NCBI GenBank assembly: GCA_905213905.1
Contig: CAJMKD010000002.1
Location: forward strand, 62,001-126,000
Direction of reading: 5' to 3'
DNA from: an uncultured Sutterella sp.
Lineage (GTDB): Bacteria; Pseudomonadota; Gammaproteobacteria; Burkholderiales; Burkholderiaceae_F
Length of the DNA stretch: 64,000 nt
The notes under the pieces are model-generated. The model searched no databases. It was given only the letters and a program-made list of their open reading frames with translations, and was not told where the DNA came from. Positions 10,101 to 17,868 of this stretch are shown here, one piece after another (within the stretch, counting starts at the first letter, position 1; each line of letters opens with the position of its first letter). A program made the position numbers and the translations under genes.

Positions 10101-11411
10101 ATGAAGGACACCACGAGAACGACCGACTACGACGGATTTGCGCTGCCTGGGCTCTCGCTGCGGCGAAAAGCGCTCTCGGCATCGCTGCCCAATGCGCTCT
10201 CGGCGAATGTTTTTGCATTCACGGACGAAGCGCTGATGCCTGCGGCCGCACTGCGCGTGCGCGCGTCGGCGCAGCCCGACGGCACCGAGAAGGCGCTTCG
10301 GCGCACGGGCTCGTCCGAAGCCTGGCGCCGTGGGCTCGCCCGACGCGCACGCACGCGCTTTCTCATAACAACCGGTTCGGGCAATGTCGGTTCTGGGCAG
10401 GCGGCCGACATGGCGGCGGCTGGCTTTGCGGCGCAAGCCGCAGCTGAGCTCGCCGAAGCGGGGGCGCCCGGGGCGCCTTTCCTTCATTTCGCGGCCGGCG
10501 CCCCCGGCCGGCATTTCGAGGTCGGCAGAACGGTCGCGCTTTTGAGAGAGGCGCTGCGCTCGCAGCCCTTTTCGCATGCGCCGGCGCAGCCGGGCGCGGC
10601 GTGCGCCGTGCTGCTTCGCACGGTGCCTTTTCTCTTTCCGTCGGGCGGCGCGCAGTTTGCCGCTGCGCTTTTCACGGGCGGCGCGCTCGGCTTCGGCGCC
10701 AAGACGCTTGTTGCCGCCACCGATCTGCCGGTGTCGGACCGCGTGCTTGAATTCATTGCCGATCGGCTTTGGCTTCATGCCTTCGGGCGATGGCCCGGGC
10801 GTGAATCGCTCGGCGACGCGCTGCTGCTTCTTGCGACGGGGTGCGCTGCCGAGTCGGGCATCGCGCCGATCGATTCGCCCGCGGATGCCCGGATTCCGAT
10901 TCTGGGCGCGGGCTTTCGCGCGGCCATGTTCCCGTCGCTGCGAACGCCGGCAGTCTTCCCTGCGGCAGCTTCGGGCCTGCTGCGGCCGCTGCCGCTTCGA
11001 TTCGTGCTCTCGGGGGCAGCGCAAACGGGCGAAGCCGAGCGCATCCGCCGCTCTGCCGCCATGCGGCTTGCGGCCTGGCGCGCAGCGCTACAGCCGCTTG
11101 AGTCGAGCTCTGAGCTCACTGTTGCGAGCCTCTCGGCGCTTCATGCCGCGCTTTGGTCGGCGCTTTTCGTCGACGCAGGGATCCCCGGGCTTGAGCGCAC
11201 GCCGATCGAGATTCGCCTCAACGACGCGCCCCTCGTTTCGGGCGGCAGCCCCGTGCCGCTCATTGCGGTCGGCCGCCTTGATGCGTCAGCCGCTGCAAGT
11301 CCCGCCGGCGCGTTCTCGGCCTGGTTCGAGCGCACGAGCGAATCTCAGGCGGAGCTCACAGTCGAAATGATGCTCGGGCGCGGCGCCGTCTCTTGCGATG
11401 CGCGGCTTTGA
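10101..11411 (+). CDS. Degenerate ArgJ-family protein (glutamate N-acetyltransferase fold), probably catalytically inactive
   Basis: The position after secA and before the Nudix gene is that of argJ in Burkholderiales. The sequence follows ArgJ along most of its length. TRFLITTGSGNVGSG (about residue 83) matches the VINTGNANAGTG strand-loop, and FLHFAAGAPGRHFEV (about 129) matches the LPFSTGVI..PL region. FTGGALGFGAKTLVAATDLPVS (about 193-213) occupies the self-cleavage segment, and LGDALLLLATG (about 245) matches NDSFVIIATG. The hallmark residues are eroded: the KGSGMI.PNMATML cleavage motif with its Thr nucleophile, the TVDGDTSTND motif, the SPLVKTA motif and the C-terminal CDLS..YV are missing or replaced. 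The frame is intact over 436 codons. It may be a repurposed scaffold or an old relic. No Shine-Dalgarno stands out. Confidence 0.6.
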   Translation: MKDTTRTTDYDGFALPGLSLRRKALSASLPNALSANVFAFTDEALMPAAALRVRASAQPDGTEKALRRTGSSEAWRRGLARRARTRFLITTGSGNVGSGQAADMAAAGFAAQAAAELAEAGAPGAPFLHFAAGAPGRHFEVGRTVALLREALRSQPFSHAPAQPGAACAVLLRTVPFLFPSGGAQFAAALFTGGALGFGAKTLVAATDLPVSDRVLEFIADRLWLHAFGRWPGRESLGDALLLLATGCAAESGIAPIDSPADARIPILGAGFRAAMFPSLRTPAVFPAAASGLLRPLPLRFVLSGAAQTGEAERIRRSAAMRLAAWRAALQPLESSSELTVASLSALHAALWSALFVDAGIPGLERTPIEIRLNDAPLVSGGSPVPLIAVGRLDASAAASPAGAFSAWFERTSESQAELTVEMMLGRGAVSCDARL

Positions 11412-11479
11412 GGCGATCAGCGCTAAGATGAGATTGTTTGCGCAGTCAATCGACCTATCAGCACGTTAGGAGAAAAAGA

Positions 11480-12160
11480 GTGGAAAAGATCGTAGATGTC
11501 GCCGTCGGCGTCCTCATTCGTGAAGACGGCAAAATGCTTCTTTCGTCGCGTCCTGAAGGGAAGCCCTACGCCGGGTACTGGGAGTTTCCGGGCGGCAAGA
11601 TCGAGGCGGGCGAGACCGTCCATGAGGCGCTCGCGCGCGAGCTCGGCGAAGAGCTCGGCCTTGAGCTCCAGGATTCAACGCCTTGGTTCGTGACGGAGCA
11701 TCGCTACGAACACGCGCACGTGCGGCTGCACTTCCGCCGTTCGCATCACTTCAAGGGCACGCCCGTCTGCAAGGAAGGGCAGGAGTGCGGCTGGTTCGCC
11801 GCGACGGAGCGCACCCCCGGCCTGCTGCTGCCCGTGGATCAGGCGATTGTGAACCGCGCGGCGCTGCCGGAAGTGTTTGACGACCGCACGGACATTTTGA
11901 CGCTCTCGCGCACGGCGCTTCAGGCCACGGTTGTCCGCGACCGCAAAGCCCGCTGGGTGGGCGCGCGCGTTGAAACGCTCGACGACGTGCTCAAGGCCGT
12001 CGCCATGGCTTTCGACTTCGTGATCGTGGAGCCGGAAAACTTCGAGGCGCTCCTTGTGAACGGCGAAGCCCGCATTCCGACCTACGTCAACCATGCGCCG
12101 GCTGCGGATCTGCAGCTCTGGCAGCAAAAGGGCGCGCACGGCGTGAAGCCCGAAGCCTGA
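11480..12160 (+). CDS. mutT: Nudix hydrolase (MutT-like) with a reduced ThiE-like C-terminal tail
   Basis: A complete Nudix box, G(x5)E(x7)REL(x)EE(x)G, spans about residues 38-60, starting GGKIEAGETVHEAL. The family hydrolyses nucleoside diphosphates linked to other groups; MutT members clean 8-oxo-dGTP. After residue about 125 comes a tail of about 100 residues. It resembles the second half of the thiamine-phosphate-synthase-like barrel fused to Nudix in many proteobacteria: ARWVGARVETLDDVLKA, DFVIVEP, then IPTYV and DLQLWQQKGAHGV. The first half of the barrel is missing. The GTG at 11480 is chosen for its AGGAG seven bases upstream; the frame opens earlier, at 11438. Confidence 0.85.
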   Translation: MEKIVDVAVGVLIREDGKMLLSSRPEGKPYAGYWEFPGGKIEAGETVHEALARELGEELGLELQDSTPWFVTEHRYEHAHVRLHFRRSHHFKGTPVCKEGQECGWFAATERTPGLLLPVDQAIVNRAALPEVFDDRTDILTLSRTALQATVVRDRKARWVGARVETLDDVLKAVAMAFDFVIVEPENFEALLVNGEARIPTYVNHAPAADLQLWQQKGAHGVKPEA

Positions 12161-12186
12161 TTGATCAAAGGCGCTCAATGTCAAAA

Positions 12187-12220
12187 CCGCCGCTCGAACG
12201 TTCGGGCGGCGGCTTTTCTT
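12187..12220 (+). terminator. Terminator after the Nudix gene
   Basis: CCGCCGC (12187-12193) and GCGGCGG (12206-12212) flank the self-complementary CGAACGTTCG, followed by CTTTTCTT. It lies between convergent Nudix and yacG. Confidence 0.7.
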
Positions 12221-12244
12221 CAGGCGAAGCGCAAGGGAGCGGAT

Positions 12245-12505
12245 TCAGCGGCGGCGCTTGCCGCGCACGCGCGTCTCTTCAATCTCGGCAATCTTTGCAG
12301 CGCGCCGAACGGCGGCCTGCGCCGCGGCATCCAGGTCTTCGCTCGAAAGGCTCATGGCCGAGCCCGGTTCGCCTTCGATCAGGTATTCGTCATTGGCCCA
12401 GGCGCCGAGGTCGATCAGCTTGCAGCGCTCGCTGCAGAAGGGCCGCCAGGGATTCCCGGGGCCGTATTCGGTTTCCCGGCCGCAGGTCGGGCATTTCACT
12501 TTCAC
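12245..12505 (-). CDS. yacG: DNA gyrase inhibitor YacG (zinc-binding)
   Basis: This is a small zinc-finger protein that binds GyrB and inhibits gyrase. Four cysteines form the family site CPTCG...FCSERC, followed by KLIDLGAWAN, which is diagnostic. I start at GTG 12505 (MKVKCPTCG) because GGAG lies 7 bases upstream; an ATG 11 codons earlier exists. At 86 residues it is longer than the usual 60-65, with a helical Ala/Arg-rich tail. The neighbour order yacG-zapD-coaE is conserved in proteobacteria. Confidence 0.93.
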   Translation of the reverse strand: MKVKCPTCGRETEYGPGNPWRPFCSERCKLIDLGAWANDEYLIEGEPGSAMSLSSEDLDAAAQAAVRRAAKIAEIEETRVRGKRRR

Positions 12506-12539
12506 GCTTATTCTCCGAAATCGGAAACGAAGGCTCATT

Positions 12540-13307
12540 TTAGCCGCATAGCCCCAGCTGGAAGTCGACGTTCTCCTGCACCGCGTGCAGGCGCCGGCGC
12601 TGGTCGGGCCTTGAGAAGCGGATCCAGAGCATGTACTTGTTGGCGCTCACCTCAGGAATGAGCGTGTCGCCCGCATCCATCCAGATGCGTGCGAGCGTGT
12701 AGGTCTTGCCGCTCATCGGCAGCTGATACATGCCGTGCACGGCGTGGCACGCCTTCTCCGTCATGGAAGCGCGGATGTGCCGGAGCACGAGCGCGACGGC
12801 GCGCTTCGTCGTTTCAAGCGACTTGGCCCAGCCCTCGAGCTCCGCGCGGCGGTGCGCCGCCGGCATGGAGAGCCAGCAGTGAAGCATCGGCATGTCGAAT
12901 TCGCAGGTGCCGCCCGGGATCGACTGACGCGTGCGCACGAGCTGCAGCCATTCGTTTTCGCGAATGGTCTGGCCGCTGCGCCCGACAATGCGGCTGGTGT
13001 CCGCAACAGTGGCCGCAATTTCGTCGAGCGCCTCCCGAAGCGCGCTCTGATTGACGTCGCTGCGCCCGCAGAGGCGCCGGAGCGTCTGGCGCTGGCGCTC
13101 GAGCTCCTGAAGGAGCTCATTGCGCAGGTCCGAGCGAGCGGTGGCGTCGGCGAGGTCGAAAAGCGCGGAGAGCGCAGCGTGGTGCGCGTACGGACTATCC
13201 TCGCCGCAGAACCATTCGAAGCGCTGGAAGAGCGTTTCGAGCCGCAGGTACATGCGGACCTTCTCATTGCAGGGGAATTCGTAGAGGATGAGGCCGGAGG
13301 AATCCAT
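12540..13307 (-). CDS. zapD: Cell division protein ZapD
   Basis: ZapD (YacF, DUF1342) cross-links FtsZ filaments at mid-cell. The opening ILYEFPCNEKVRMYLRLETLFQRFEWF matches the family pattern of a short strand, then NEKxRxxLRLExLF. The Leu-rich helical middle and the terminal beta-domain (CEFDMPMLHCWL, KYMLWIRFS) are present. The ATG at 13307 gives 255 residues, close to normal, but has no good ribosome site. The frame runs up to a TTG at 13382, so the start is uncertain. It sits 34 bp upstream of yacG and 261 bp downstream of coaE. Confidence 0.92.
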   Translation of the reverse strand: MDSSGLILYEFPCNEKVRMYLRLETLFQRFEWFCGEDSPYAHHAALSALFDLADATARSDLRNELLQELERQRQTLRRLCGRSDVNQSALREALDEIAATVADTSRIVGRSGQTIRENEWLQLVRTRQSIPGGTCEFDMPMLHCWLSMPAAHRRAELEGWAKSLETTKRAVALVLRHIRASMTEKACHAVHGMYQLPMSGKTYTLARIWMDAGDTLIPEVSANKYMLWIRFSRPDQRRRLHAVQENVDFQLGLCG

Positions 13308-13568
13308 CTGAGGCGTGTTGAAGGAGGCTTGTTCGAGTGAGGTTGCGCGCGCGTGCCGCGGCTCTGGTGCAAGAAAGCGCAAAAAAGCGCGGAAGCGGCC
13401 TTAAGGAGCGGCAGCCTCCGGAACGCTTGGTTGGAGATGTTGAGCCGACGGCATTCCGTCAAAGGAATATTAGCGGCAGATGAAAGGATTTTGAATAAGC
13501 GGCCGCGGCATCGGAATGTTTTGTTACGTTTGCGCGCTCATCAGGCCGCTGCGGCGACGCGCGCCGCT

Positions 13569-14183
13569 TCAGTTTGCCGAAAGGCTTGCCGCCAGGCGGC
13601 TGAGCGCCGCCTCGAAGGCCGCGCGGGTGCCGCCGTTGTAGATGATGTAGTCCGCTTTCGCGAGCCGCTTCGCGCGCGGCAGCTGTGCGCTGATGATCGA
13701 GCGGACGCGCTCGGGGGAGAGCCCGGAGCGCAGGCACACGCGCCGGATTTGTTCGTCTTGGGCGAGATCAATGACGAGAATGCGCTCGGCAGCCGCGGCG
13801 GCTTCCGGCCATTCGCAAAGAAGCGGACAGTCGAAAACGGCGAAAGCCTTGCCTGCCGCATCGGCCGCGCGGCAGGCGCGTTCGAGCGCCGCGAGGCATT
13901 CGCTGCGGATGCGGGGGCGAAGCACGGCTTCAAGCCGCTCGCGCTCAGCCGGATGCTCAAAGACCAGTTCGCGCATCTTGGCGCGGTCCATGGCGCCTTC
14001 GGGGGTGATGAAGCTGCTGCCAAAGGCCGAACGAATGGCTTCAATGGCGCCGCCCCCGGGTGCGGTGAGCGAGCGCGAGAGGGCGTCAGCATCAACGACA
14101 GGGAAGCCCTCGCGCCGGAACCAGTCTGCCGCCGTGCTTTTTCCTGCCCCGATGCCGCCAGTGAGGCCGAGAATCCATGCCAT
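13569..14183 (-). CDS. coaE: Dephospho-CoA kinase CoaE
   Basis: CoaE catalyses the last step of coenzyme A synthesis, phosphorylating the 3'-OH of dephospho-CoA. The P-loop GLTGGIGAGKST is at residues 6-17. DADALSRSLTAPGGGAI and VFDCPLLCE follow in the order expected for the family. The start at ATG 14183 (MAWILGLTGG) fits homologues; the frame opens ten codons earlier. The length is 204 residues. It precedes zapD and yacG on the same strand. pilD, often next to coaE, is not present here. Confidence 0.95.
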   Translation of the reverse strand: MAWILGLTGGIGAGKSTAADWFRREGFPVVDADALSRSLTAPGGGAIEAIRSAFGSSFITPEGAMDRAKMRELVFEHPAERERLEAVLRPRIRSECLAALERACRAADAAGKAFAVFDCPLLCEWPEAAAAAERILVIDLAQDEQIRRVCLRSGLSPERVRSIISAQLPRAKRLAKADYIIYNGGTRAAFEAALSRLAASLSAN

Positions 14184-14211
14184 GCCGTCTTTTCCCAAGC
14201 GTGTTGCGCGC

Positions 14212-14246
14212 AAAAAGAAAAAGGGCCGTTCCGAAGAACGACCCTT
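14212..14246 (-). terminator. Terminator downstream of tRNA-Pro
   Basis: Read on the minus strand, an 11-bp stem (14221-14231 with 14236-14246, one G-U pair) encloses a UUCG-type tetraloop and is followed by TTTTTCTTTTTG. Confidence 0.8.
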
Positions 14247-14255
14247 CCGAATTCC

Positions 14256-14332
<77 letters not shown>

Positions 14333-14353
14333 ACACTTCTTCACTCGAGCGTG

Positions 14354-15352
14354 TTATCGATCACGTTTAACGGTGAAGGCCAACAAGTTTAGCAGACTTT
14401 CGCTGAAAATGGAAGAGGGAATTTTCGAAAGCGCCTTTCGGCCTCGTTCCAACTCTTTTTCGGCTCGAGCTCTGCATCGCTCAAGAGAACCGGATCTTAT
14501 CACAATCTCGGAGATTTTGTCAAAGTCTCCGTCGCCTTTTTTGACAGCTTCGTCGATGAGCGCCCGTTCGGCATCGGTTGCGCTCTCGCGCGCATAGATG
14601 AGGGGCAGCGTCATTTTCCCTTCCCGAAGGTCTGCGCCGAGGTTCTTGCCGATCGCTGCCGCCACGCCCGTGTAGTCGAGGATGTCGTCGGCAATCTGGA
14701 AGGCGTTGCCGAGGGCGAGGGCATATTCGGCGACCGCTTCCTCGGCCTCTGGGCTGCAGTCGGCGATGGCGGCGGCCATTCGCGCGCCGGCTTCAAAGAG
14801 GCAGGCGGTCTTGCGCTCGATCACGCGGAAGTAGCGCGCTTCGTCGACGAGCGGGTCATGCGCGTTCACCATCTGGACGACTTCGCCTTCGGAGAGGCGG
14901 TTGGCGGCATTCGAGAGCGCTGCCATCACGCGCAGGTTCCCTGCCTTCACCATCATCTGGAAGGAGCGCGTATAGAGAAAGTCGCCGACGAGGACGGCCG
15001 CGCCGTTGTCCCAGCGGGCGTTCGCTGTGGGACGGCCGCGGCGCATGGCGCTCTCGTCGACCACGTCGTCGTGCATGAGCGTGGCCGTATGGAGCAGCTC
15101 AATCGTCGCGCCGAGGTACTGGTGCAGCGTTCCCTCGTAGCCGAGCGCACGGCTGATGAGAATGAGCAGCGCCGGGCGCAGGCGCTTGCCGCCAGCGCTG
15201 GTGATGTATTCACTGATTTCCTTCATGCGGCTCACGTCGCTCGAAAGCTCCTGACGGATGATTTCGTCGACGGCCTTCATGTCGTCGGCAATCGGCGCTA
15301 AGAGCGCTTTGACGAGCGCCTTCGGATCCTCGGACGGGATGGTCTCAGCCAT
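14354..15352 (-). CDS. ispB: Octaprenyl-diphosphate synthase IspB (polyprenyl synthase)
   Basis: IspB extends farnesyl diphosphate with isopentenyl diphosphate to make the ubiquinone/menaquinone side chain. The first Asp-rich motif LLHTATLMHDDVVDES and the second ADDILDYTG are intact. GGKRLRPALLIL, the substrate-binding segment, is near residue 54. The start is ATG 15352 (MAETIPSED), giving 332 residues. The open frame continues far upstream without homology, so the longer version is rejected. The product chain length (C40) is inferred from orthology and the ispB/rplU divergent arrangement. Confidence 0.93.
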   Translation of the reverse strand: MAETIPSEDPKALVKALLAPIADDMKAVDEIIRQELSSDVSRMKEISEYITSAGGKRLRPALLILISRALGYEGTLHQYLGATIELLHTATLMHDDVVDESAMRRGRPTANARWDNGAAVLVGDFLYTRSFQMMVKAGNLRVMAALSNAANRLSEGEVVQMVNAHDPLVDEARYFRVIERKTACLFEAGARMAAAIADCSPEAEEAVAEYALALGNAFQIADDILDYTGVAAAIGKNLGADLREGKMTLPLIYARESATDAERALIDEAVKKGDGDFDKISEIVIRSGSLERCRARAEKELERGRKALSKIPSSIFSESLLNLLAFTVKRDR

Positions 15353-15736
15353 GATGTGTCTCTTCGAATGGGATTGATGTTCTGGCGGGCCGATGCGGCC
15401 CGGCGCGCTACAGGCGGCCCAAGTATATCCGAGCCGGCCTCGGGGGCGCCTTTGCTCCCGGCGCCTGATGCGGGCAGAGGCGGCGCTCGGCAATTGCGCC
15501 TGGCGGACTCGCGATGCGCGCCGGAGGCGCGCTCGCCGAGCGCGAAAGCATAAGAAAAACAGCAATATCGCTTGACGCATTCCATGCGCGCGTGGAATAA
15601 TGCGCACCTTTCCCACGCATCGGGCGCGATTCTGCGGCCTTCGGCGGCTTTCGCCGAGCGCAGTCCGCGTCAAGTACAAAAAGGTTTCGCGCAAGGTCCA
15701 TCCGGGGCCCGAAGCGGAACGGCGAGGTTTATACAC
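15353..15736. other. Divergent ispB/rplU intergenic region
   Basis: These 384 bp lie between divergently read ispB and rplU. Apart from the rplU promoter at 15572-15601 I see no gene or RNA. The stretch is locally AT-richer just before that promoter. Confidence 0.6.
15572..15601 (+). promoter_or_regulatory. Sigma-70 promoter of rplU-rpmA with an inverted repeat in the spacer
   Basis: TTGACG (15572-15577) is followed, 17-18 bp on, by GAATAAT (15595-15601). The spacer contains ATTCCA (15579-15584) and its complement TGGAAT (15593-15598), eight bases apart, overlapping the -10. The leader to rplU is about 130 nt. Confidence 0.7.
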
Positions 15737-16048
15737 ATGTACGCTATCATCAAGACGGGCGGTAAGCAGTACCGCGTCAGCATCGGCGACACGGTCAAGG
15801 TCGAATCCCTCGGCCTCGAAGCCGGCGCCCAGGTTACCATCACCGAAGTGCTCGCCGTGAGCGGCGAAGACGGCCTCAAGGTCGGCAAGCCCCTCGTTGA
15901 AGGCGCTTCCGTCACCGCGACCGTTGTTTCCAACGGCCGTCACGACAAGGTTCGCATCTTCAAGTTCCGTCGCCGCAAGCACTCCATGAAGTCGGGCGGC
16001 CATCGTCAGGCCTACACCGAGCTCAAGATCGACGCGATCGCGGCTTAA
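15737..16048 (+). CDS. rplU: 50S ribosomal protein L21
   Basis: This is a large-subunit ribosomal protein of exactly the usual 103 residues. MYAIIKTGGKQYRVSIGD is the canonical start, and the family signature FKFRRRKHSMKSGGHRQ lies near residue 76. The ATG at 15737 is chosen by homology although the frame is open upstream. It forms an operon with rpmA, 36 bp downstream. Confidence 0.98.
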   Translation: MYAIIKTGGKQYRVSIGDTVKVESLGLEAGAQVTITEVLAVSGEDGLKVGKPLVEGASVTATVVSNGRHDKVRIFKFRRRKHSMKSGGHRQAYTELKIDAIAA

Positions 16049-16084
16049 TTTCTCTTATCCCCCTATTTTTGAAGAGCAAACAAA

Positions 16085-16348
16085 ATGGCACATAAGAAAG
16101 GCGGCGGCTCCACCCGCAACGGTCGTGACTCCCAGGCCAAGCGCCTCGGCGTGAAGGTTTTCGGCAATGCAGCCGTCAACGCCGGCGGCATCATCGTCCG
16201 TCAGCGCGGCACGAAGTTCCACGCCGGCGACAATGTCGGCATGGGCAAGGATCACACGCTCTACGCGCTTGTCGACGGCGTCGTCAAGTTCGAAGTGAAG
16301 GGCGCCTTCAACCGTCATTACGTCAAGGTTGAACCGGCTTCGCTCTAA
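16085..16348 (+). CDS. rpmA: 50S ribosomal protein L27
   Basis: L27 lies near the peptidyl-transferase centre. The N-terminus MAHKKGGGSTRNGRDS and the GTKFHAGDNVGMGKDHTLYA segment are diagnostic. It has 87 residues and directly follows rplU. Confidence 0.98.
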   Translation: MAHKKGGGSTRNGRDSQAKRLGVKVFGNAAVNAGGIIVRQRGTKFHAGDNVGMGKDHTLYALVDGVVKFEVKGAFNRHYVKVEPASL

Positions 16349-16455
16349 TCCGAGCTGAAACCCTTAAGCCCAGCAAGCGCAGCGGCTTTCGCAGGCGGCG
16401 ACGCGAGAGCGTCGTGCAGCCGCGCGACGAAAGCCGCACAAGAAGGCGCAGCATC

Positions 16456-16492
16456 AAAAGCCCAGGCCGGAACATCCGTCTGGGCTTTTCGA
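16456..16492 (+). terminator. Terminator after rplU-rpmA
   Basis: A 10-bp stem AAAAGCCCAG (16456-16465) pairs with CTGGGCTTTT (16480-16489) before obgE, so obgE either has its own promoter or relies on read-through. Confidence 0.75.
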
Positions 16493-16533
16493 TTGTTCGC
16501 CAACCAGATTTTTTTCTACCGCAGAGGTTCGAC

Positions 16534-17634
16534 GTGAAGTTTGTCGACGAAGCCAGAATCGAAGTTCAGGGCGGCAAGGGCGGCAACGGCGCCGCCAGCT
16601 TCCGCCGCGAAAAATTCATCCCCAAGGGCGGCCCCGACGGCGGCGACGGCGGCCGCGGCGGCTCCGTTTGGGCCGTTGCCGACCGCAACATCAATACGCT
16701 CGTGGACTATCAGTACACGCGGAAGTACTTCGCGCCCAATGGCGAAAACGGCCGCGGCGCGGACTGCTACGGCGCCGGCGGCAAGGACATCGTGCTTCGC
16801 ATGCCGGTGGGCACCGTCATCCGCGATACGGACACGGGCGAAGTGGTCGCCGACCTCAATGCGCACGGCGTGAAGGCGCTTCTTGCGCAGGGCGGCAAGG
16901 GCGGCCTCGGCAATCTGCACTTCAAGAGCTCGGTCAACCGCGCGCCCAAGCAGTTCACGCCGGGCGAGCCCGGGCAGTATCGCTCGCTTGAGCTCGAGCT
17001 CAAGGTGCTCGCCGACGTCGGCCTCCTCGGTCATCCGAATGCGGGCAAGTCGACCTTCATCACGGCTGTTTCCAACGCGCGTCCGAAGATCGCCGACTAT
17101 CCCTTCACGACGCTGCATCCGCACCTGGGCGTCGTGCGCGTCGGCCCTGAACAGAGCTTCGTCGTCGCCGACGTGCCGGGCCTCATCGAAGGCGCGGCCG
17201 AAGGCGCCGGACTCGGCCATTTGTTCCTGCGCCACCTCTCGCGCACGAAGGTGCTGCTGCATGTCATTGATGCGGCGCCGCTCGACGAAGAGGCTGACCC
17301 CGTCGCACAGGCCAAGGCCCTGGCGGAAGAGCTCGAGAAGTACGATCCGGAACTTGCGGCCAAGCCCCGGTGGATCGTGCTCAACAAGATGGACCTCGTG
17401 CCCGAGGAAGAGCGCGCAGCGCTTGTCGAGCACTGGCGTTCGGCCTTCGCCAAGGAGGGCGAGCCCGTCTTTGCGATTTCCGCTGCAGCGCGCGAAGGCG
17501 TTGATGCGCTCGTCAAGGCGCTCGCGCAGAAGATCGACGAAGATCGGCGCGCGGAAATGGCGTTCCTTGACGACGAACGCTTCGAGACGAGCGACGAAGG
17601 CGCGTACGAGCCTTACGATCCGACGGCGCACTGA
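16534..17634 (+). CDS. obgE: Obg GTPase (ObgE/CgtA)
   Basis: Obg is an essential GTPase involved in 50S assembly and stress signalling. The glycine-rich Obg fold occupies residues 1-158 (GGKGGNGAASFRREKFIPKGG). The G domain has GHPNAGKST (G1, about residue 167), DVPGLIEGAAEGAGLG (G3) and NKMDLVP (G4). The C-terminus is short and acidic. GTG 16534 is chosen because AGAGG lies 6 bases upstream and MKFVDEARI is the family start; 40 open codons upstream are not used. The length is 366 residues. Confidence 0.96.
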   Translation: MKFVDEARIEVQGGKGGNGAASFRREKFIPKGGPDGGDGGRGGSVWAVADRNINTLVDYQYTRKYFAPNGENGRGADCYGAGGKDIVLRMPVGTVIRDTDTGEVVADLNAHGVKALLAQGGKGGLGNLHFKSSVNRAPKQFTPGEPGQYRSLELELKVLADVGLLGHPNAGKSTFITAVSNARPKIADYPFTTLHPHLGVVRVGPEQSFVVADVPGLIEGAAEGAGLGHLFLRHLSRTKVLLHVIDAAPLDEEADPVAQAKALAEELEKYDPELAAKPRWIVLNKMDLVPEEERAALVEHWRSAFAKEGEPVFAISAAAREGVDALVKALAQKIDEDRRAEMAFLDDERFETSDEGAYEPYDPTAH

Positions 17635-17646
17635 TGCGCTGGTGAG

Positions 17647-17678
17647 CGAAAGCCCGAAAGCCCGAAAGCCCGAAAGGC
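17647..17678 (+). repeat. Short tandem repeat, 8-bp unit CGAAAGCC x4
   Basis: Three exact copies of CGAAAGCC plus a fourth with one swap (CGAAAGGC) lie end to end immediately after obgE and before its terminator. Confidence 0.85.
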
Positions 17679-17688
17679 TGCGAATCTA

Positions 17689-17737
17689 CGCAAAAGATCG
17701 GACGCCGAATGAGGCGGGCCGATCTTTTGCGTTTTTT
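17689..17737 (+). terminator. Terminator after obgE
   Basis: A 13-bp perfect stem CGCAAAAGATCGG (17689-17701) pairs with CCGATCTTTTGCG (17719-17731), followed by TTTTTT. Confidence 0.85.
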
Positions 17738-17868
17738 AGCGGCCTCGCGTCCCCCGGGCGGCCGTTCCCTGGGCGCGGGCTGCGCTATTCTCGGTGGGTC
17801 GCAATAAAGAGCATCGGCCCGGCTTAAGCCGGGCGGCCATCCGAGAATCAAGCAGAAGGAATTGAGCC

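Noticed and set aside
14354..16003. A 549-codon version of ispB starting upstream of the rplU region
   Set aside because: Only the last 332 residues are homologous to IspB. The extension would run through the rplU promoter and antisense to rplU.
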